Origin: Shewanella dokdonensis
Lineage (GTDB): Bacteria > Pseudomonadota > Gammaproteobacteria > Enterobacterales > Shewanellaceae
Assembly (NCBI RefSeq): GCF_018394335.1
Contig: NZ_CP074572.1
Location: 3,038,001 to 3,102,000, forward strand
Direction of reading: 5' to 3'
DNA length: 64,000 nucleotides
Program-made: the position numbers and the translations under genes
Notes under the pieces: model-generated
What the model was told of the DNA's origin: nothing
Seen by the model: the letters and a program-made list of their open reading frames with translations, nothing else
Database searches by the model: none
Part shown: piece after piece, positions 45,310 through 55,496 of the stretch
Layout of the letters: each line of letters starts with the position of its first letter
How positions within the stretch are numbered: position 1 is the stretch's first letter

Positions 45310-45674
45310 GCGCGGTGTCCACTCGGTTTGCGGCGCACCAGATGCCAAATACCCAGCAGTAAATAAAACAGTGCTACGCCTACCATGTCGGCCATAAAGT
45401 CTTTCACATCGGCGCTGCGATAGGGCAGAAACGACTGGATGAATTCAATCATTATGCCGTAAAACGCCAACTCTAATACAATCCAGTACCAGCGCGGCCG
45501 ATAAGCCAGATACGCCAACCATGACAGTATGAAAAAACTGCCAATATGGCCGACCTTGTCAAGGTTAGGAATATTTTGCGGATAACTGGGTTTGGAGAAT
45601 ACCAGATAGCTGATCAGCAACACTGCGGCCAGTAAAGCTATGCGGAAAACTAACTGTCGTTTAATCACGTTCAC
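45306..45674 (-). CDS. VanZ-like membrane protein
   Basis: A 122-residue protein with about four hydrophobic segments and the VanZ-like features NLDKVGHIGSFFILSW and IEFIQSFLPYRSADVKD. VanZ confers slight teicoplanin resistance in enterococci; chromosomal relatives like this one have no known role. It overlaps panE by four bases and probably shares its transcript. The gap to yajQ holds divergent promoters. Confidence 0.85.
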   Translation of the reverse strand: MNVIKRQLVFRIALLAAVLLISYLVFSKPSYPQNIPNLDKVGHIGSFFILSWLAYLAYRPRWYWIVLELAFYGIMIEFIQSFLPYRSADVKDFMADMVGVALFYLLLGIWHLVRRKPSGHRA

Positions 45675-45810
45675 ATCGATGTCAGAGAAATCTGCTATTC
45701 ATAATATGCAAAAGCCACGCAAGCTGTCATCCGTAAACGCACATCAGTTCAGCTGATCTTCAACATGCAGTAAACTAAGGGCCAAATTGGGACAGGAATA
45801 AGACGAGATT

Positions 45811-46296
45811 ATGCCTTCATTTGATATTGTGTCAGAAGTTAACGCCGTGGAACTGCGCAATGCCACCGATAACAGTCGGCGAGAACTGGATACCCGCTTT
45901 GATTTCCGTGGCGTGGAATATGACGTTGAATTAAAAGATTTTGTGGTGACTCTGTCATCAGAATCAGATTTTCAGTGCAAGCAGATGGTCGACATTTTGC
46001 GCACACAGTTGAGTAAACGCAATGTGGATCCTAAAGCGATGGAAGTAGATGAAAAAATCGTCCACACCGGTAAAAGCTTTGCCATGAAAGTACGCTTCAA
46101 GCAGGGCATTGAGACAGAAACCGCTAAAAAACTGGTGAAGTTGATTAAAGACAGCAAGCTGAAAGTACAAGCGCAGATCCAAGGCGATTCGGTGCGAGTT
46201 ACCGGGAAAAAACGCGATGACTTACAGGCGGTGATGGCGCTGGCGCGTAATGCTGAGCTTGGTCAGCCGTTTCAGTTTAACAATTTTCGCGATTAA
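45811..46296 (+). CDS. yajQ: YajQ-family nucleotide-binding protein
   Basis: A 161-residue protein that begins [18 protein letters not shown], diagnostic of YajQ. It has two ferredoxin-like folds. A relative in Xanthomonas binds cyclic di-GMP and acts as a co-regulator; whether this one does is not known. The ends of yajQ and ampG overlap by four bases on opposite strands. Confidence 0.93.
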   Translation: MPSFDIVSEVNAVELRNATDNSRRELDTRFDFRGVEYDVELKDFVVTLSSESDFQCKQMVDILRTQLSKRNVDPKAMEVDEKIVHTGKSFAMKVRFKQGIETETAKKLVKLIKDSKLKVQAQIQGDSVRVTGKKRDDLQAVMALARNAELGQPFQFNNFRD

Positions 46297-47692
46297 TCAT
46301 CGGGTTGTTGCTCTGGTGTGGCCTCAGCCTTTGCTGTGGCTGGAGGCTGGCGATCTGCCAGTTTCACCAGTAACAGCACAGGTAAGCCGATAATGCTGGC
46401 ACTGATAAAGAAATTTACATAGCCGAAAGCATTGACCCACTCTCCGGAAAAGCCCGCCACAAATTTCGGAAATAACAGCATAATTGACGATAGTAAGGCA
46501 TATTGTGTGGCACTGTAGCCGGTGCCGGTCAGGCTCGACAGATAGGCAATAAAGGCGGCGGTGGCTAGCCCACCACTGAAATTATCGGCAGAGATCGCCA
46601 CTGTCAGCAACGGCACGTTATAACCGACATAAGCTTGCAGGGCGAATAGCAGGTTGGTGATCGCCACCAGAAATGCGCCGATATAGAGGATTTTCATGGT
46701 GCCGTAACGCGCCACCAATAAGCCGCCCACCCCTGAACCCACCAATGTCATGATCAGCCCATACACCTTGCTCAACGTGGCGATTTCTTCTTTGGAAAAC
46801 CCCATATCGACATAAAAGACATTGGCCATAATCCCCATTACAATATCGGAGATACGGTAGCAGGCGATCAACAGCAAAATAATAATGGCATGGCGGCCAT
46901 AGCGGTTGAAAAAGTCAATAAACGGTAGTGCTACTGCGGCATATAACCAGGCCAGCAGCCCGGCAACTGGCCGTGAATGTTGTTGGCGCAAATGCTGTTT
47001 CATGCGGATTTCATCGCCACAGGCTTGACGCACATCGACTTGCGGTTCACTGGCAAAAAAACTGGTCACTAAGCCAATCGCTATCAGTCCCGCCATAACT
47101 AAATAGGACGTTTGCCAGCTCTGGAGATCATAACTCTCAGGTGTGGGTGACACCCATGCCGCAATGGTGAGCGCGCCAGCAGTGGCGATGATCATGGCAC
47201 TGCGATAACCCACTTGATAAGCGGCAGCTAAGGCGGCCTGCATGCCTTCTGGTGCCGATTCAATGCGAAATGCATCGATGACAATATCCTGTGTTGCCGA
47301 GGCAAAGGCCACCGCCAATGCACATATTGCCAAGTGTGTTAGGTCGCTGCGCGGGTCGCTGCTGGCCATCCCCAGAATGGCTAAAATCAGCAACAGTTGC
47401 GATAACATCATCCAACCGCGACGGCGGCCAAACCAACGGCTAAGCAGCGGTAATTGCAACCGATCCACCAGGGGGCCCAGGCCCATTTAAAGGCATACAT
47501 CAGCGCTATCCAGCTGAAATAGCCGATTTCGGCGCGATCGACGCCCGCTTCTCTGAGCCAAAAAGATAGGGTAGAAAACACCAGCATTAGCGGCAGCCCG
47601 GAGGAAAATCCTAGCAACAGCAAAACCAACACCCGGCGGTGCAGATAGATGGCAAACGTCTTTTTGAGCGTTGATAAGCGGCTAATGGGCAT
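46293..47692 (-). CDS. ampG: AmpG muropeptide permease (apparent frameshift)
   Basis: Major-facilitator permease that imports anhydro-muropeptides for peptidoglycan recycling. The opening [20 protein letters not shown] and [16 protein letters not shown] are AmpG hallmarks. The frame breaks in the G5 run 47471-47475; one base restores [18 protein letters not shown] place the start at the ATG 47690-47692 ([11 protein letters not shown]), giving 466 residues; in-frame upstream ATGs up to 47764 are possible. The yajG lipoprotein gene lies two genes upstream, a link also seen in E. coli. Confidence 0.92.
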
Positions 47693-47796
47693 GATGATAC
47701 GGCTGGGAGATGAAGGCCCTAGCTTAAAAGCCTGCATCAGTGACTGCAAGCCGGTGCCGCACAATTATTGGTTTTTGGACTTGAAATCGCTACAAG

Positions 47797-48135
47797 CTAG
47801 CTGACTTTGGCCGTGGGGCGCACACCGGCGCAGCCGTCGGGCAAATCGCCATTGCCCGCAAGAAAGGCGCAGCATTGGCGTAACTGTTGGCTTAAATATT
47901 GATTACCCAGCAGCGCCCACTCTGGCCATTTTTCAAAACTGTACAGCAAAAACCAAAAGACCCGCTCAATATCTGATTGGGCTTCACCATTTTTGCCGAG
48001 TACAAACCATTCCTCTAAGGTGTCCCATAGATACAAACGTAACTCGGTTAGGGAAATTTGTTGCTGATAAAATCCTTCGCCGTAGGCGGCAAGCTGGGGC
48101 GCCTTTAGCTGGATGAAGTCATCCGTTGTCATCAA
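47797..48135 (-). CDS. Small conserved-looking protein of unknown function
   Basis: A 112-residue cytoplasmic protein, MMTTDDFIQLKAPQLAAYGE, rich in aromatic and acidic residues, with WFVLGKNGEAQSDIERVFW and YSFEKWPEWALLGN. I do not recognise the family and see no signal peptide or membrane segment. It is on the same strand as its neighbours ppiA and ampG, and ends before ampG. Confidence 0.75.
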   Translation of the reverse strand: MMTTDDFIQLKAPQLAAYGEGFYQQQISLTELRLYLWDTLEEWFVLGKNGEAQSDIERVFWFLLYSFEKWPEWALLGNQYLSQQLRQCCAFLAGNGDLPDGCAGVRPTAKVS

Positions 48136-48200
48136 TCCTTATCCTGATAATCATCTTTATTATGAGTATAGTCACCGCTATTGCTCATGGTCGTCGCAGA

Positions 48201-48784
48201 TTATGGTGCTGGGAGCAGCGTCGCTTTTTTGAGAATAATCGGGCTTAATGGCACATCTTCCCATTGCAGGGCGGCATTGGCGCCGGTTGGCACTTGGGCC
48301 ATCTTCTGCAACACCTCCAGCCCTTCAGTGACTTCACCAAAAACGGCATAGCCCCAACGTTTAGGGAGGGATCCAGTTTGGTATTGTCCGCTACGTTAAA
48401 GTAGAACTGGCGTGTCGCTGTATATGGGTCTGTCTCACGCGCCATGCCTATGGTGCCGAGCGCGTTTGACAGGCCATTACCGGATTCATTAAAAATCGGT
48501 TTGTCTTCTGGCAGTGGCTTGAGTTGCGGGTCATAACCGCCACCTTGGACAACAAAGTCTTTGATAATACGGTGGAAAATTGTATTGTCATAATCCCCTC
48601 TGACCACGTAAGTCAGAAAGTTGTCCACTGTAATTGGTGCCCGGCTGCGATCCAGTTCTACAACGATTTTGCCCATACTGGTATCCAGTTCTACTTTGGG
48701 GTACAGGTTGTCTTTTTGAATATTCAGCGCCAGTACCGAGGTGGAACTGGCGAGCAATAGCAGAGCAATAAGCCAACGGATCAT
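48201..48784 (-). CDS. ppiA: Periplasmic peptidyl-prolyl cis-trans isomerase, cyclophilin type (apparent frameshift)
   Basis: An exported cyclophilin (signal peptide ALLLLASSTSVLA) with the typical FHRIIKDFVVQGGGYD and GTIGMARETDP. The frame breaks at the T3 run 48360-48362; one added base restores the cyclophilin ending LKRWGYAVFGEVTEGLEVLQ and a stop at 48201, giving 194 residues, close to E. coli PpiA. It could equally be named by the related PpiB-type set, but the signal peptide favours PpiA. Confidence 0.9.
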
Positions 48785-48808
48785 TACATATTCCTTGTCG
48801 GGCAGTGA

Positions 48809-49375
48809 TTAATGTTGTTGCAGAAATTGGTTCAGTTCCGGATCACTGATAATTTGTGCCGATAGTTTAGTCATCAGTTTGTTGATGTCTAACTCCAGGG
48901 TAGCAAAGTCGGCATTGAGTGGCCCCTTGAGCCGGCTGATTGCCGAATAACGCTTGCTGAACGTCTGTTGGCTATTACTGGCCTGGACGCTGAAGGCAAG
49001 GTTGGTGACGGCTTCGAATCCCAACATGGATTCGTCCACATCGGTTTGTAGTTGTTCTAAACGCATCTCCAACGTGGTGCCACTGGCGGGATCTATCTGG
49101 TAGCCAGCATTGCTGAACCCTTTACGAAAAAGTTGTTCAGTCAGGTCGCGCATATTCTGCATGGTGCCAATGACTCGGGGTGACTTTTCGTCATCAAAGC
49201 GCACCACATAATTGACCGTGCGCAGATCGCTTGCACTGAGCGCTAATGGTGTTGGCTGCTGGGTTTGTACCTGTACTTGAGGTGACTCAGGCCCGAGGGC
49301 GATTTTATCCGGTCCTTGACTGGCACATGCTGACAACATTATGCCGATGGTCAGCGCAGCAATAATACTTTTCAT
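48809..49375 (-). CDS. yajG: YajG-family lipoprotein
   Basis: A lipoprotein of 188 residues starting MKSIIAALTIGIML with lipobox LSAC. The mature part matches YajG features such as LRTVNYVVRFDDE and a long C-terminal domain with LEMRLEQLQTDVDES. The function is unknown. The ATG at 49373-49375 is the best start because it places the lipobox at residue 17; longer frames are unlikely. Confidence 0.87.
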   Translation of the reverse strand: MKSIIAALTIGIMLSACASQGPDKIALGPESPQVQVQTQQPTPLALSASDLRTVNYVVRFDDEKSPRVIGTMQNMRDLTEQLFRKGFSNAGYQIDPASGTTLEMRLEQLQTDVDESMLGFEAVTNLAFSVQASNSQQTFSKRYSAISRLKGPLNADFATLELDINKLMTKLSAQIISDPELNQFLQQH

Positions 49376-49521
49376 ATCAAGACTCATCTGTATCGACGCA
49401 GGCGAACAGCATAACAGATTTCCGGCGATGCAAAAGTCTGCTAAACGGCAACTGCTTTTAATGTTGGCAACCGCAGGGTAGAGTGGCGCTAAGTGTATGG
49501 CAGTAAGCAAGAGTATTGCCC

Positions 49522-50583
49522 ATGTGGTCTAAAGATATTACTCCGGTTAAGAACCCTGCCAGTGGCGTGTTTACCCGGCAAGCCCCGACGTCGCTAGTTA
49601 TGGGGGGCATGCCTGTGTTTGGCCACTTCGATGGTGTGGTAAAAACGCTTGGGCTGGAGCAGTTTCATCTGACTAATGAGCGGGACAAACCATTGCCACG
49701 CTGGCAACAGCGTCTGCATTTCAAGCAACAGGAATTTATCTCAATACACAGCAGTCGCTACCTGCTTGGAATAGGTTTAACGGATGTCGGCTATAGCAAC
49801 AGCGGTTACTGTTACCTGTTTGATCAGGTTTCCGGCAAGCTGTTCCAGCAGCATTGGCATCATCCGTTCGCATTTAAAGCGCATTTGGCACATTCGCCTT
49901 GGCAGGGCCGTAGTGAAGGAAAGGGCGTTGTCGTTAAACGCGAACAGGGACAATGGCAGTTAATACTGGCGTTATCGCTACAAGGCTTAGATATTGACGC
50001 TGAACTGACTTTAACACCGGGTGCACTTAGCCTGCCTATGAGCTTATGTTGTCCCAGTGGTTACAATGGCTGGAGTTATGCGCAGCAACATAGCGGCTTG
50101 AAACTTTCAGGTCATTTGTCAATCAATCATGAACCCCAGCCATTAGCACGGGCTCGTGGTGGTTATGGTTTTTGGGCCGGTTATACCGCGGGTCAAAGTC
50201 GTTGGCGCTGGATCTGTGTTAATGGTGATTATGCCACGGCACCGATAGCGTTAAATCTGGCGAGTGGCATTAATGATACCGGTTCATGCCAGAATGTATT
50301 GTGGCAGGCTGGTGCTCGGCATCTATTGACCCCAGTACATTTCAATGTCGATCATCATGACGGGAATGAAGGTCGCTGGCGTATCTGGTCAGAACGTGAA
50401 GAACTGGATTTGTGGTTTACCCCAACCGGTAATTTCCAGTGGTATCAGCGGGGTATTCGCCATCGGATATTAAGGCGGCATTATCGCGGTATGTTTGATG
50501 GCTGGGTACGTGATGGCGCGGGCCAACAGCAACCCGTAAAGCAACAACCAGGTATTGCAGAAGACTTTTTTGCTGTTTGGTGA
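49522..50583 (+). CDS. DUF2804 family protein
   Basis: A 353-residue protein, probably cytoplasmic, matching DUF2804: FGHFDGVVKTLGLEQF near the N-terminus, then GIGLTDVGYSNSGYCYLFD and a C-terminal FDGWVRDGAG. It has no signal peptide. The domain is a lipocalin-like or beta-rich fold of unknown function, sometimes linked with lipid metabolism. The start could be the ATG at 49522 or a TTG two codons earlier. It is divergent from yajG. Confidence 0.85.
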   Translation: MWSKDITPVKNPASGVFTRQAPTSLVMGGMPVFGHFDGVVKTLGLEQFHLTNERDKPLPRWQQRLHFKQQEFISIHSSRYLLGIGLTDVGYSNSGYCYLFDQVSGKLFQQHWHHPFAFKAHLAHSPWQGRSEGKGVVVKREQGQWQLILALSLQGLDIDAELTLTPGALSLPMSLCCPSGYNGWSYAQQHSGLKLSGHLSINHEPQPLARARGGYGFWAGYTAGQSRWRWICVNGDYATAPIALNLASGINDTGSCQNVLWQAGARHLLTPVHFNVDHHDGNEGRWRIWSEREELDLWFTPTGNFQWYQRGIRHRILRRHYRGMFDGWVRDGAGQQQPVKQQPGIAEDFFAVW

Positions 50584-50664
50584 GCCTTCGAGACGGTGAT
50601 CTTGTCGAAAAACTCGGTTAAGCTGGTTCCCTTTTGTGCGTAATTGGACGTCATGGAGTCGCCA

Positions 50665-51315
50665 ATGAAGCTGTTTCTTTTCGATCATTGTCCTTTTTGT
50701 GTCAGAGCCATGATGCTCATTGGACTCAAACAACTGGATGTGCAATGGGTCTATTTGCAGAATGATGATGTGCAGTCAAGAGTCGATAAAGTCGGTGCTA
50801 ATTTGGTGCCGATTTTACAGAAAGATGATGCTAGCTATATGGCGGAAAGCCTGGACATCGTCGCTTATCTGGATCATGTCGATGCTAAGCCCGTACTACA
50901 GCCTGCGACCCAGCAGCAAGTCATTCAAGATTATCTGACGGAATCTTCCTACACTAGTAGCCGCTTACTTTTTCCGCGAGATGTGCGTTTGGGATTACCT
51001 GAATTTGCGTCAGCGGCCGCAATTGATTGGTTCACTCAAAGTAAATCGGCCATTATTGGTATCAGTTTTGAGGAAGCATTTGCCAATACCAAGACATATC
51101 TTGAAGGTTTATATAAATGTTGGCCGTTGTTGGAATCGATTCGTCTGCCATCATCAGCTGGAAACCAGTTAAGTTATGATGATGTACTGCTATTTCCTGG
51201 ATTACGTAATCTAACCATGGTGAAGGGAATTGAATTTAGCCCCCATATTCGCCGCTATATTGATGAAGTGGCCGCGCTAACCCGTGTGCGCTTATATGAC
51301 GATATTGCCGTATAA
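50665..51315 (+). CDS. grxB: Glutaredoxin 2
   Basis: A GST-fold glutaredoxin of 216 residues. The thioredoxin-like N-terminal domain begins MKLFLFDHCPFCVRAMM with the CPFC redox centre; the cis-proline is in ANLVPILQ; an all-helical C-terminal domain follows. The enzyme reduces protein disulphides and glutathione adducts. The ATG at 50665 is chosen because the family starts at this point; in-frame starts lie up to seven codons upstream. Confidence 0.92.
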   Translation: MKLFLFDHCPFCVRAMMLIGLKQLDVQWVYLQNDDVQSRVDKVGANLVPILQKDDASYMAESLDIVAYLDHVDAKPVLQPATQQQVIQDYLTESSYTSSRLLFPRDVRLGLPEFASAAAIDWFTQSKSAIIGISFEEAFANTKTYLEGLYKCWPLLESIRLPSSAGNQLSYDDVLLFPGLRNLTMVKGIEFSPHIRRYIDEVAALTRVRLYDDIAV

Positions 51316-51332
51316 GGGTGTAACCGACGACG

Positions 51333-51373
51333 AAAAAGCCGCCATTCGTTTTTGAGCGAATGGCGGCTTTTTT
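51333..51373. terminator. Bidirectional terminator between grxB and the DUF3300 gene
   Basis: A long stem, AAAAAGCCGCCATTCG (51333-51348) with its complement at 51357-51372, flanked by A and T runs. It serves the two convergent genes. Confidence 0.9.
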
Positions 51374-51377
51374 AGTG

Positions 51378-52819
51378 TTACTTTTCTCGCTGTCTCACAC
51401 CATTATTACTGCGAGAGGCGGGGGCCGAGTGTTGCAATGAACGGGTTGGTGCCTGACGTTCTATCCGTTGCCGCGGTGGGTTATGCGAATAACTCGGCGT
51501 TGATCGCTGTGGTTGCTGATGCGAAAAATTTTGGTTTTTGGGTGGTTCTATCCTTGTCGGCTGAGTTTTTACCTGCGGTGCCAGTTTTACTGCCGGTGTC
51601 CCCTGATGCCGTGTCGGCAAGGGTTCTGTGCGCCGTCTATCAGCACTATTGACCGCAGGCAGTTGGCGGTTATGAGTATCATAGCCCTTGCTAGGGTGAA
51701 TCTCATGGCGCTGTGGTAAATGTTGACTGTTCAGCGCTTGCTGCTGTGGCCGTGGTTGATAGTGTTCCATTTTTTAGCATCTGTTGGCCGTACATTGTTG
51801 TGTGTTCTGTTGTCGCGGGTTAGCCCATGTTGCCGATAATCCTGCGGATGTTTCATCTTAGTGTTATCGCGTGGTTGCGGGCGATTTTGCAGCGAGTGTT
51901 GCACTTGCTGGTAACGGTTATTGTCACGGCGATAGCTGGGTTCATAGCGTTGCTGCAAGCTTTCGTGGCGATAATGTGCACCACGGCGATGCTCCGGCCG
52001 ATGTATCCAGCGTTGTCCACCACTGCTAATTGAATGGCGATAAGGCACATAACGATAGTGGTTGTGGCGATAATCGACCCATACCGTGCGTTCGTGCCAG
52101 CGGAACGTACTGAAAAAGAAGTTAAATGAGATATGGACGCCACCGTTATGCCAGTAGAACAGTGAATGCGGTGCAACTACGTAGCCAGGAAACGGATCCC
52201 AATAAAAGGGTGGGTAAGCGCTCCAGCGCCAAGTGCCATATACCACACGTGGATCATAATAAGGCACCCAGATCACCTGAGGATCTGCCGGAACTATGAT
52301 GATGCGGTCATTTTCCCGTTTGGCTTGGATCTGACTGACATTCTGCAAACTGTCAGCATCATAAGCGGCCTGGCGAAGATCTTGGATGCTATCCATCACT
52401 CGCCCTTCATCGGCCACGAATGCTTCCCCTAAATCTGAGATCCAGTTGAGATCCTGGCTCATTTTGTCGAGGATATTGGGAAACGCCAGCAGGGCCACTA
52501 CGCTTGGATCCCAGCCTTGTTTGGCCCCTTCACTGGTTAGCCGATTACTACTCCACTCCTGATGTTGTTTACGCCAGCGCTGGGCTTCTACCACTTCTAG
52601 CGGATAGGTGCTGGCGATCAGAACATGTGTTAACAATGAATCTGGATACAGGGCGATGGGGGCTAGCATTTGTGCCAGTTGGGCATCGGTATAATATCTG
52701 TCGTTACCCGCTTCGGCGCTAAATGCTCGACCACTAAAGCCAATGGTGGTCAAAACCAATAACAACAGTAACATGCCCTGGGCTGCCATGCGTTTTGCAT
52801 GTTGGCTGAGAGTGTTCAT
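51378..52819 (-). CDS. DUF3300 exported protein with basic low-complexity tail (apparent frameshift)
   Basis: A signal peptide (GMLLLLLVLTTIGFSGRAFSA) is followed by the DUF3300 domain: LAPIALYPDSLLTHVLIAST, YPLEVVEAQRW and IWVPYYDPRVVYG. The last 220 or so residues are rich in His, Arg, Gln and Asn. The frame breaks in the T6 run 51770-51775; one more base joins PTDAKK to MEHYQPRPQQQ and gives 480 residues. The function is unknown. It has its own promoter region with the direct-repeat operator (52900-52916), downstream of the two-component genes. Confidence 0.85.
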
Positions 52820-52899
52820 ATCTGCCTCCGCTTTCAAGCCGGATACCAGCAAGTATTGCCGGTTTCTCCATTTATTGAGGTACAGCTTATAGAACACAA

Positions 52900-52916
52900 G
52901 ATGAACATAAGCTGAA
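52900..52916 (-). promoter_or_regulatory. Direct-repeat operator upstream of the DUF3300 gene
   Basis: Read on the minus strand: TTCAG-CTTATG-TTCAT-C, two half-sites 11 bases apart. It lies 81 bases before the DUF3300 start. A TATAAG element follows nine bases after the second half-site. The same motif occurs twice at 55455-55496. Confidence 0.5.
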
Positions 52917-52930
52917 AGCGTTTTTTTAAT

Positions 52931-54316
52931 TTACAGCGGCTGACGATAATGGGGTAGGGTGATGCTAAAACGGGCGCCACCCAAGGTTGGGGATGTGTCG
53001 ATTTGCCAGCTACCCTGATAACTTTGTAGTAAGTCTTTGACTATCGCCAAGCCGATACCGTGGCCTTGTTCATAAGTATCAGCACGGATCCCTCGCTGGA
53101 AAATCTGCTCGCGTTGCTGGTCATTTACACCGGGGCCATCATCTTCAATTTGTAACAGCAGACGCTGATGATCACTACTGATGCTGACTATAATCTTGTG
53201 TGTTGCGGCCTTAAAAGCGTTGTCCAGCAGGTTACCAAGAATTTCACTGAAGTCGGCTTCATCCCCAAAAAACATGGCTTGGTCGTCCAACTGTTCGGTG
53301 AGTTGCAACGCTTTCTGTTGGTATATTTTTCTGAGCGTTCGCAACAGCTTTTCGGCGATGGGTTGTACTTTTCGCCCTTGATGCCAAGCGCTATCGCCAG
53401 CGGCTTGCGCCCGTTTCAATTGCCGACTGATACTGCTATTGATGCTGTTGATCGGCTCCTGAGCTTCTGGCGGCAGAGCTTTGATACTGCTCAATACTGC
53501 CAGCGGTGTTTTCAGACTATGCGCTAAGTCTGCCAGTGCATTACGATAACGCTGACGCTGGCGGAGTTCGTTACTTATCAACGTGTTGAGTTGCAACGCC
53601 ACCTGTTCTAGTTCGGCAGGATAGTGGCTTCCAAGACGTTGCTGTTTGCCAAGCTGTACTGCGGCTAATTCACTGCGAAAACGCGCTAAAGGCTTTAGTG
53701 TCCACCATAGCCAGCCACCTTGGATCAGTAGCAGTGCCAGCATCAGCAGCGCCAACCATTGCCACAACTGATGGCGAAACTCCTGTAATGTTGCCTCAAA
53801 GCTGTCAGTAGATTTTAGGATATGAACACAAAAAGGCAGGTCGCTGCCTCCCGGTGAGGCTGAGGCAAAACTGGCACTGAAGCTGTAGATAAAATGGGGT
53901 TTACCGTTGATGACTATCTGGCTGAACTGACTCTCGCCCAACGGCGGAGCTGGCAGATTTTTGGGCAGCGGCAAGCCGATGAACGACTGGGAATGCCATA
54001 GCACATCATCTTGATCATCATCGGTGATAATGGCATAGAGTCCGGACTGATCCACGTTAAACTGGCTGTCCTGTAGCAACTGGGGTAATGCCAACTTTCC
54101 CTGCTCGACTTCAGCTAACGCCAGAATGCCATACAAAGTAGCGCTGAGTTCGTCTTTGACCGCTTCGGTGAGTTGTACGCGAAAGGCATCTGTCAGGGTA
54201 ATGCCGATTAACGGCAGTAACACTAGATTCAACAAGATAGCACTGGCTATGAGGCGCGCTTTTAGCGAGCCCGTTAACCATAACCAATGCTTTCGGGCCA
54301 CGCCAGAATCATTCAT
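52931..54316 (-). CDS. PhoQ-like sensor histidine kinase
   Basis: A 461-residue inner-membrane sensor: membrane helix near residues 20-45, a periplasmic domain to about residue 180, a second helix (LWQWLALLMLALLLIQGG), HAMP, then the phospho-acceptor DLAHSLKTPLAVL and an HATPase domain (NLLDNAFKAA, DDGPGV, GHGIGLAIV). The DLxHSLKTPLAVL form is characteristic of the PhoQ branch. Its ATG overlaps the response-regulator stop (ATGA). The periplasmic ligand cannot be told from sequence. Confidence 0.92.
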   Translation of the reverse strand: MNDSGVARKHWLWLTGSLKARLIASAILLNLVLLPLIGITLTDAFRVQLTEAVKDELSATLYGILALAEVEQGKLALPQLLQDSQFNVDQSGLYAIITDDDQDDVLWHSQSFIGLPLPKNLPAPPLGESQFSQIVINGKPHFIYSFSASFASASPGGSDLPFCVHILKSTDSFEATLQEFRHQLWQWLALLMLALLLIQGGWLWWTLKPLARFRSELAAVQLGKQQRLGSHYPAELEQVALQLNTLISNELRQRQRYRNALADLAHSLKTPLAVLSSIKALPPEAQEPINSINSSISRQLKRAQAAGDSAWHQGRKVQPIAEKLLRTLRKIYQQKALQLTEQLDDQAMFFGDEADFSEILGNLLDNAFKAATHKIIVSISSDHQRLLLQIEDDGPGVNDQQREQIFQRGIRADTYEQGHGIGLAIVKDLLQSYQGSWQIDTSPTLGGARFSITLPHYRQPL

Positions 54317-55002
54317 GCTTTGGCCTTATTACCAACACTATTCATGCGATATCCCTGACCCCTAAGCGTTTCTATTAATCCTAAGGTGTTATCAGGATCT
54401 AGTTTGCGGCGCAGGCGGCGGATAAATACTTCGATAACATTAGAGTCAAGATCGAAATCCTGATCGTAAAGGTGCTCTATCAGCACAGTTTTGGCTTGCA
54501 CTGCGCCCTGATGTAGCATCAGGTATTCAAGCAAACGGTATTCGGAAGCACTTAGATTGACTAGCTGATTGCCGAGCCGGACTTCGGCCGCACTGGTATT
54601 TATCGTCAGCGGACCGTTTTCGAGTAAGGGGCTGGCCTTGCCGGCAGCGCGGCGGATCAATGCTTTAACCCGAGCCAAGAGTTCTTGAGGATGAAAAGGT
54701 TTGGTTAGGTAATCGTCGGCACCGGCATCAAGCCCTTCAACCTTGTCCTGCCAGCTATCGCGCGCAGTGAGAATTAATACTGGATAATCAAACTGCTGTT
54801 TGCGCATCGCTTCAATCAATTCAATGCCATTGAGCTTAGGTAGCCCCACATCGATGATTGCCGCATCATAGGGATATTCACTGGCTAAAAATAGACCTTC
54901 TTCACCATCGGCCGCACAATCAACACCAAAATTCGCTTCTTCCAGATGTTGTTTCAGGTTAGCTTGCAGCGCGCTGTCATCTTCCACCAATAATAAGCGC
55001 AT
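54313..55002 (-). CDS. PhoP-like OmpR-family response regulator
   Basis: Receiver domain with the acidic pocket in LLLVEDDSALQ, phospho-acceptor Asp in AIIDVGLPKLNG, LTARDSWQDKVEGLDAGADD and the lysine in TKPFH; then an OmpR-type winged-helix domain (RRLRRKLD, LIETLRGQGYR). LTARDSWQDKVE is notably PhoP-like. The ATG at 55000-55002 gives 229 residues. The PepSY gene precedes it by 13 bases. Probably controls its own operon and the genes beside the three direct-repeat operators. Confidence 0.93.
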   Translation of the reverse strand: MRLLLVEDDSALQANLKQHLEEANFGVDCAADGEEGLFLASEYPYDAAIIDVGLPKLNGIELIEAMRKQQFDYPVLILTARDSWQDKVEGLDAGADDYLTKPFHPQELLARVKALIRRAAGKASPLLENGPLTINTSAAEVRLGNQLVNLSASEYRLLEYLMLHQGAVQAKTVLIEHLYDQDFDLDSNVIEVFIRRLRRKLDPDNTLGLIETLRGQGYRMNSVGNKAKA

Positions 55003-55015
55003 AAAGTTCTCCCTG

Positions 55016-55339
55016 TCAGTGGTTAATCTGGCCGTTGCTGGCGTTGACTGAAACATAAATAATTCGGCCATTTTCAGTCAGCAATTTCACCCGATAACCC
55101 GGCGCGCCATTGACTCTGGTGTTGTCGACTTTCAACACTTTCCCACCGTAGCGGCTTTTCACCATTTGCGCCGCTTGGTTGCCACTGCGCACGACTAACT
55201 GCGTCTGTTGCTTGTCCTGACGATTATTCTGTGGTTGCTTGGCCAGTAACGTGGGGCTTGATAACGCCAACCCCAACAGCACCATTAAACTTGCTATTAG
55301 GCGTTTTTTGCTGGGATGGTGACGTTTGCTAAAACTCAT
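55016..55339 (-). CDS. PepSY-domain periplasmic protein
   Basis: A 107-residue exported protein: a basic start (MSFSKRHHPSKKRL), a signal peptide, and a C-terminal PepSY-like domain (VKSRYGGKVLKVDNTRV, GYRVKLLTENGRIIYVSVN). It is first in the operon with the response regulator and kinase genes. In several other bacteria PepSY proteins are encoded with similar two-component systems and tune the sensor; I infer the same here. A longer frame from 55396 is not supported. Confidence 0.85.
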   Translation of the reverse strand: MSFSKRHHPSKKRLIASLMVLLGLALSSPTLLAKQPQNNRQDKQQTQLVVRSGNQAAQMVKSRYGGKVLKVDNTRVNGAPGYRVKLLTENGRIIYVSVNASNGQINH

Positions 55340-55454
55340 GCTGCAATCCTGTCTGGATGAATGCGACCAGTTTAAAAGATCCTGTTCGGTGTGCAAACCT
55401 GTGCTTCAGATAAAAAGTAACACCTCTTCGAGAGCGTCATTATCAGCAAGTTAA

Positions 55455-55471
55455 GATGAACGTTGGCTGAC
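55455..55471 (-). promoter_or_regulatory. Direct-repeat operator for the PepSY-regulator-kinase operon
   Basis: On the minus strand: GTCAG-CCAACG-TTCAT-C. Eleven bases after the second half-site lies GATAAT (55439-55444), one mismatch from the -10 consensus. This spacing equals that of PhoP-activated promoters. Confidence 0.55.
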
Positions 55472-55479
55472 CATTTTCG

Positions 55480-55496
55480 TTCATGTTGTATTCATC
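55480..55496 (+). promoter_or_regulatory. Direct-repeat operator for the surface-protein gene
   Basis: TTCAT-GTTGTA-TTCAT-C on the plus strand, exact repeats 11 bases apart. Eleven bases further is TTTAAT (55507-55512), a -10-like element. It faces the opposite way from the operator at 55455-55471. Confidence 0.55.
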
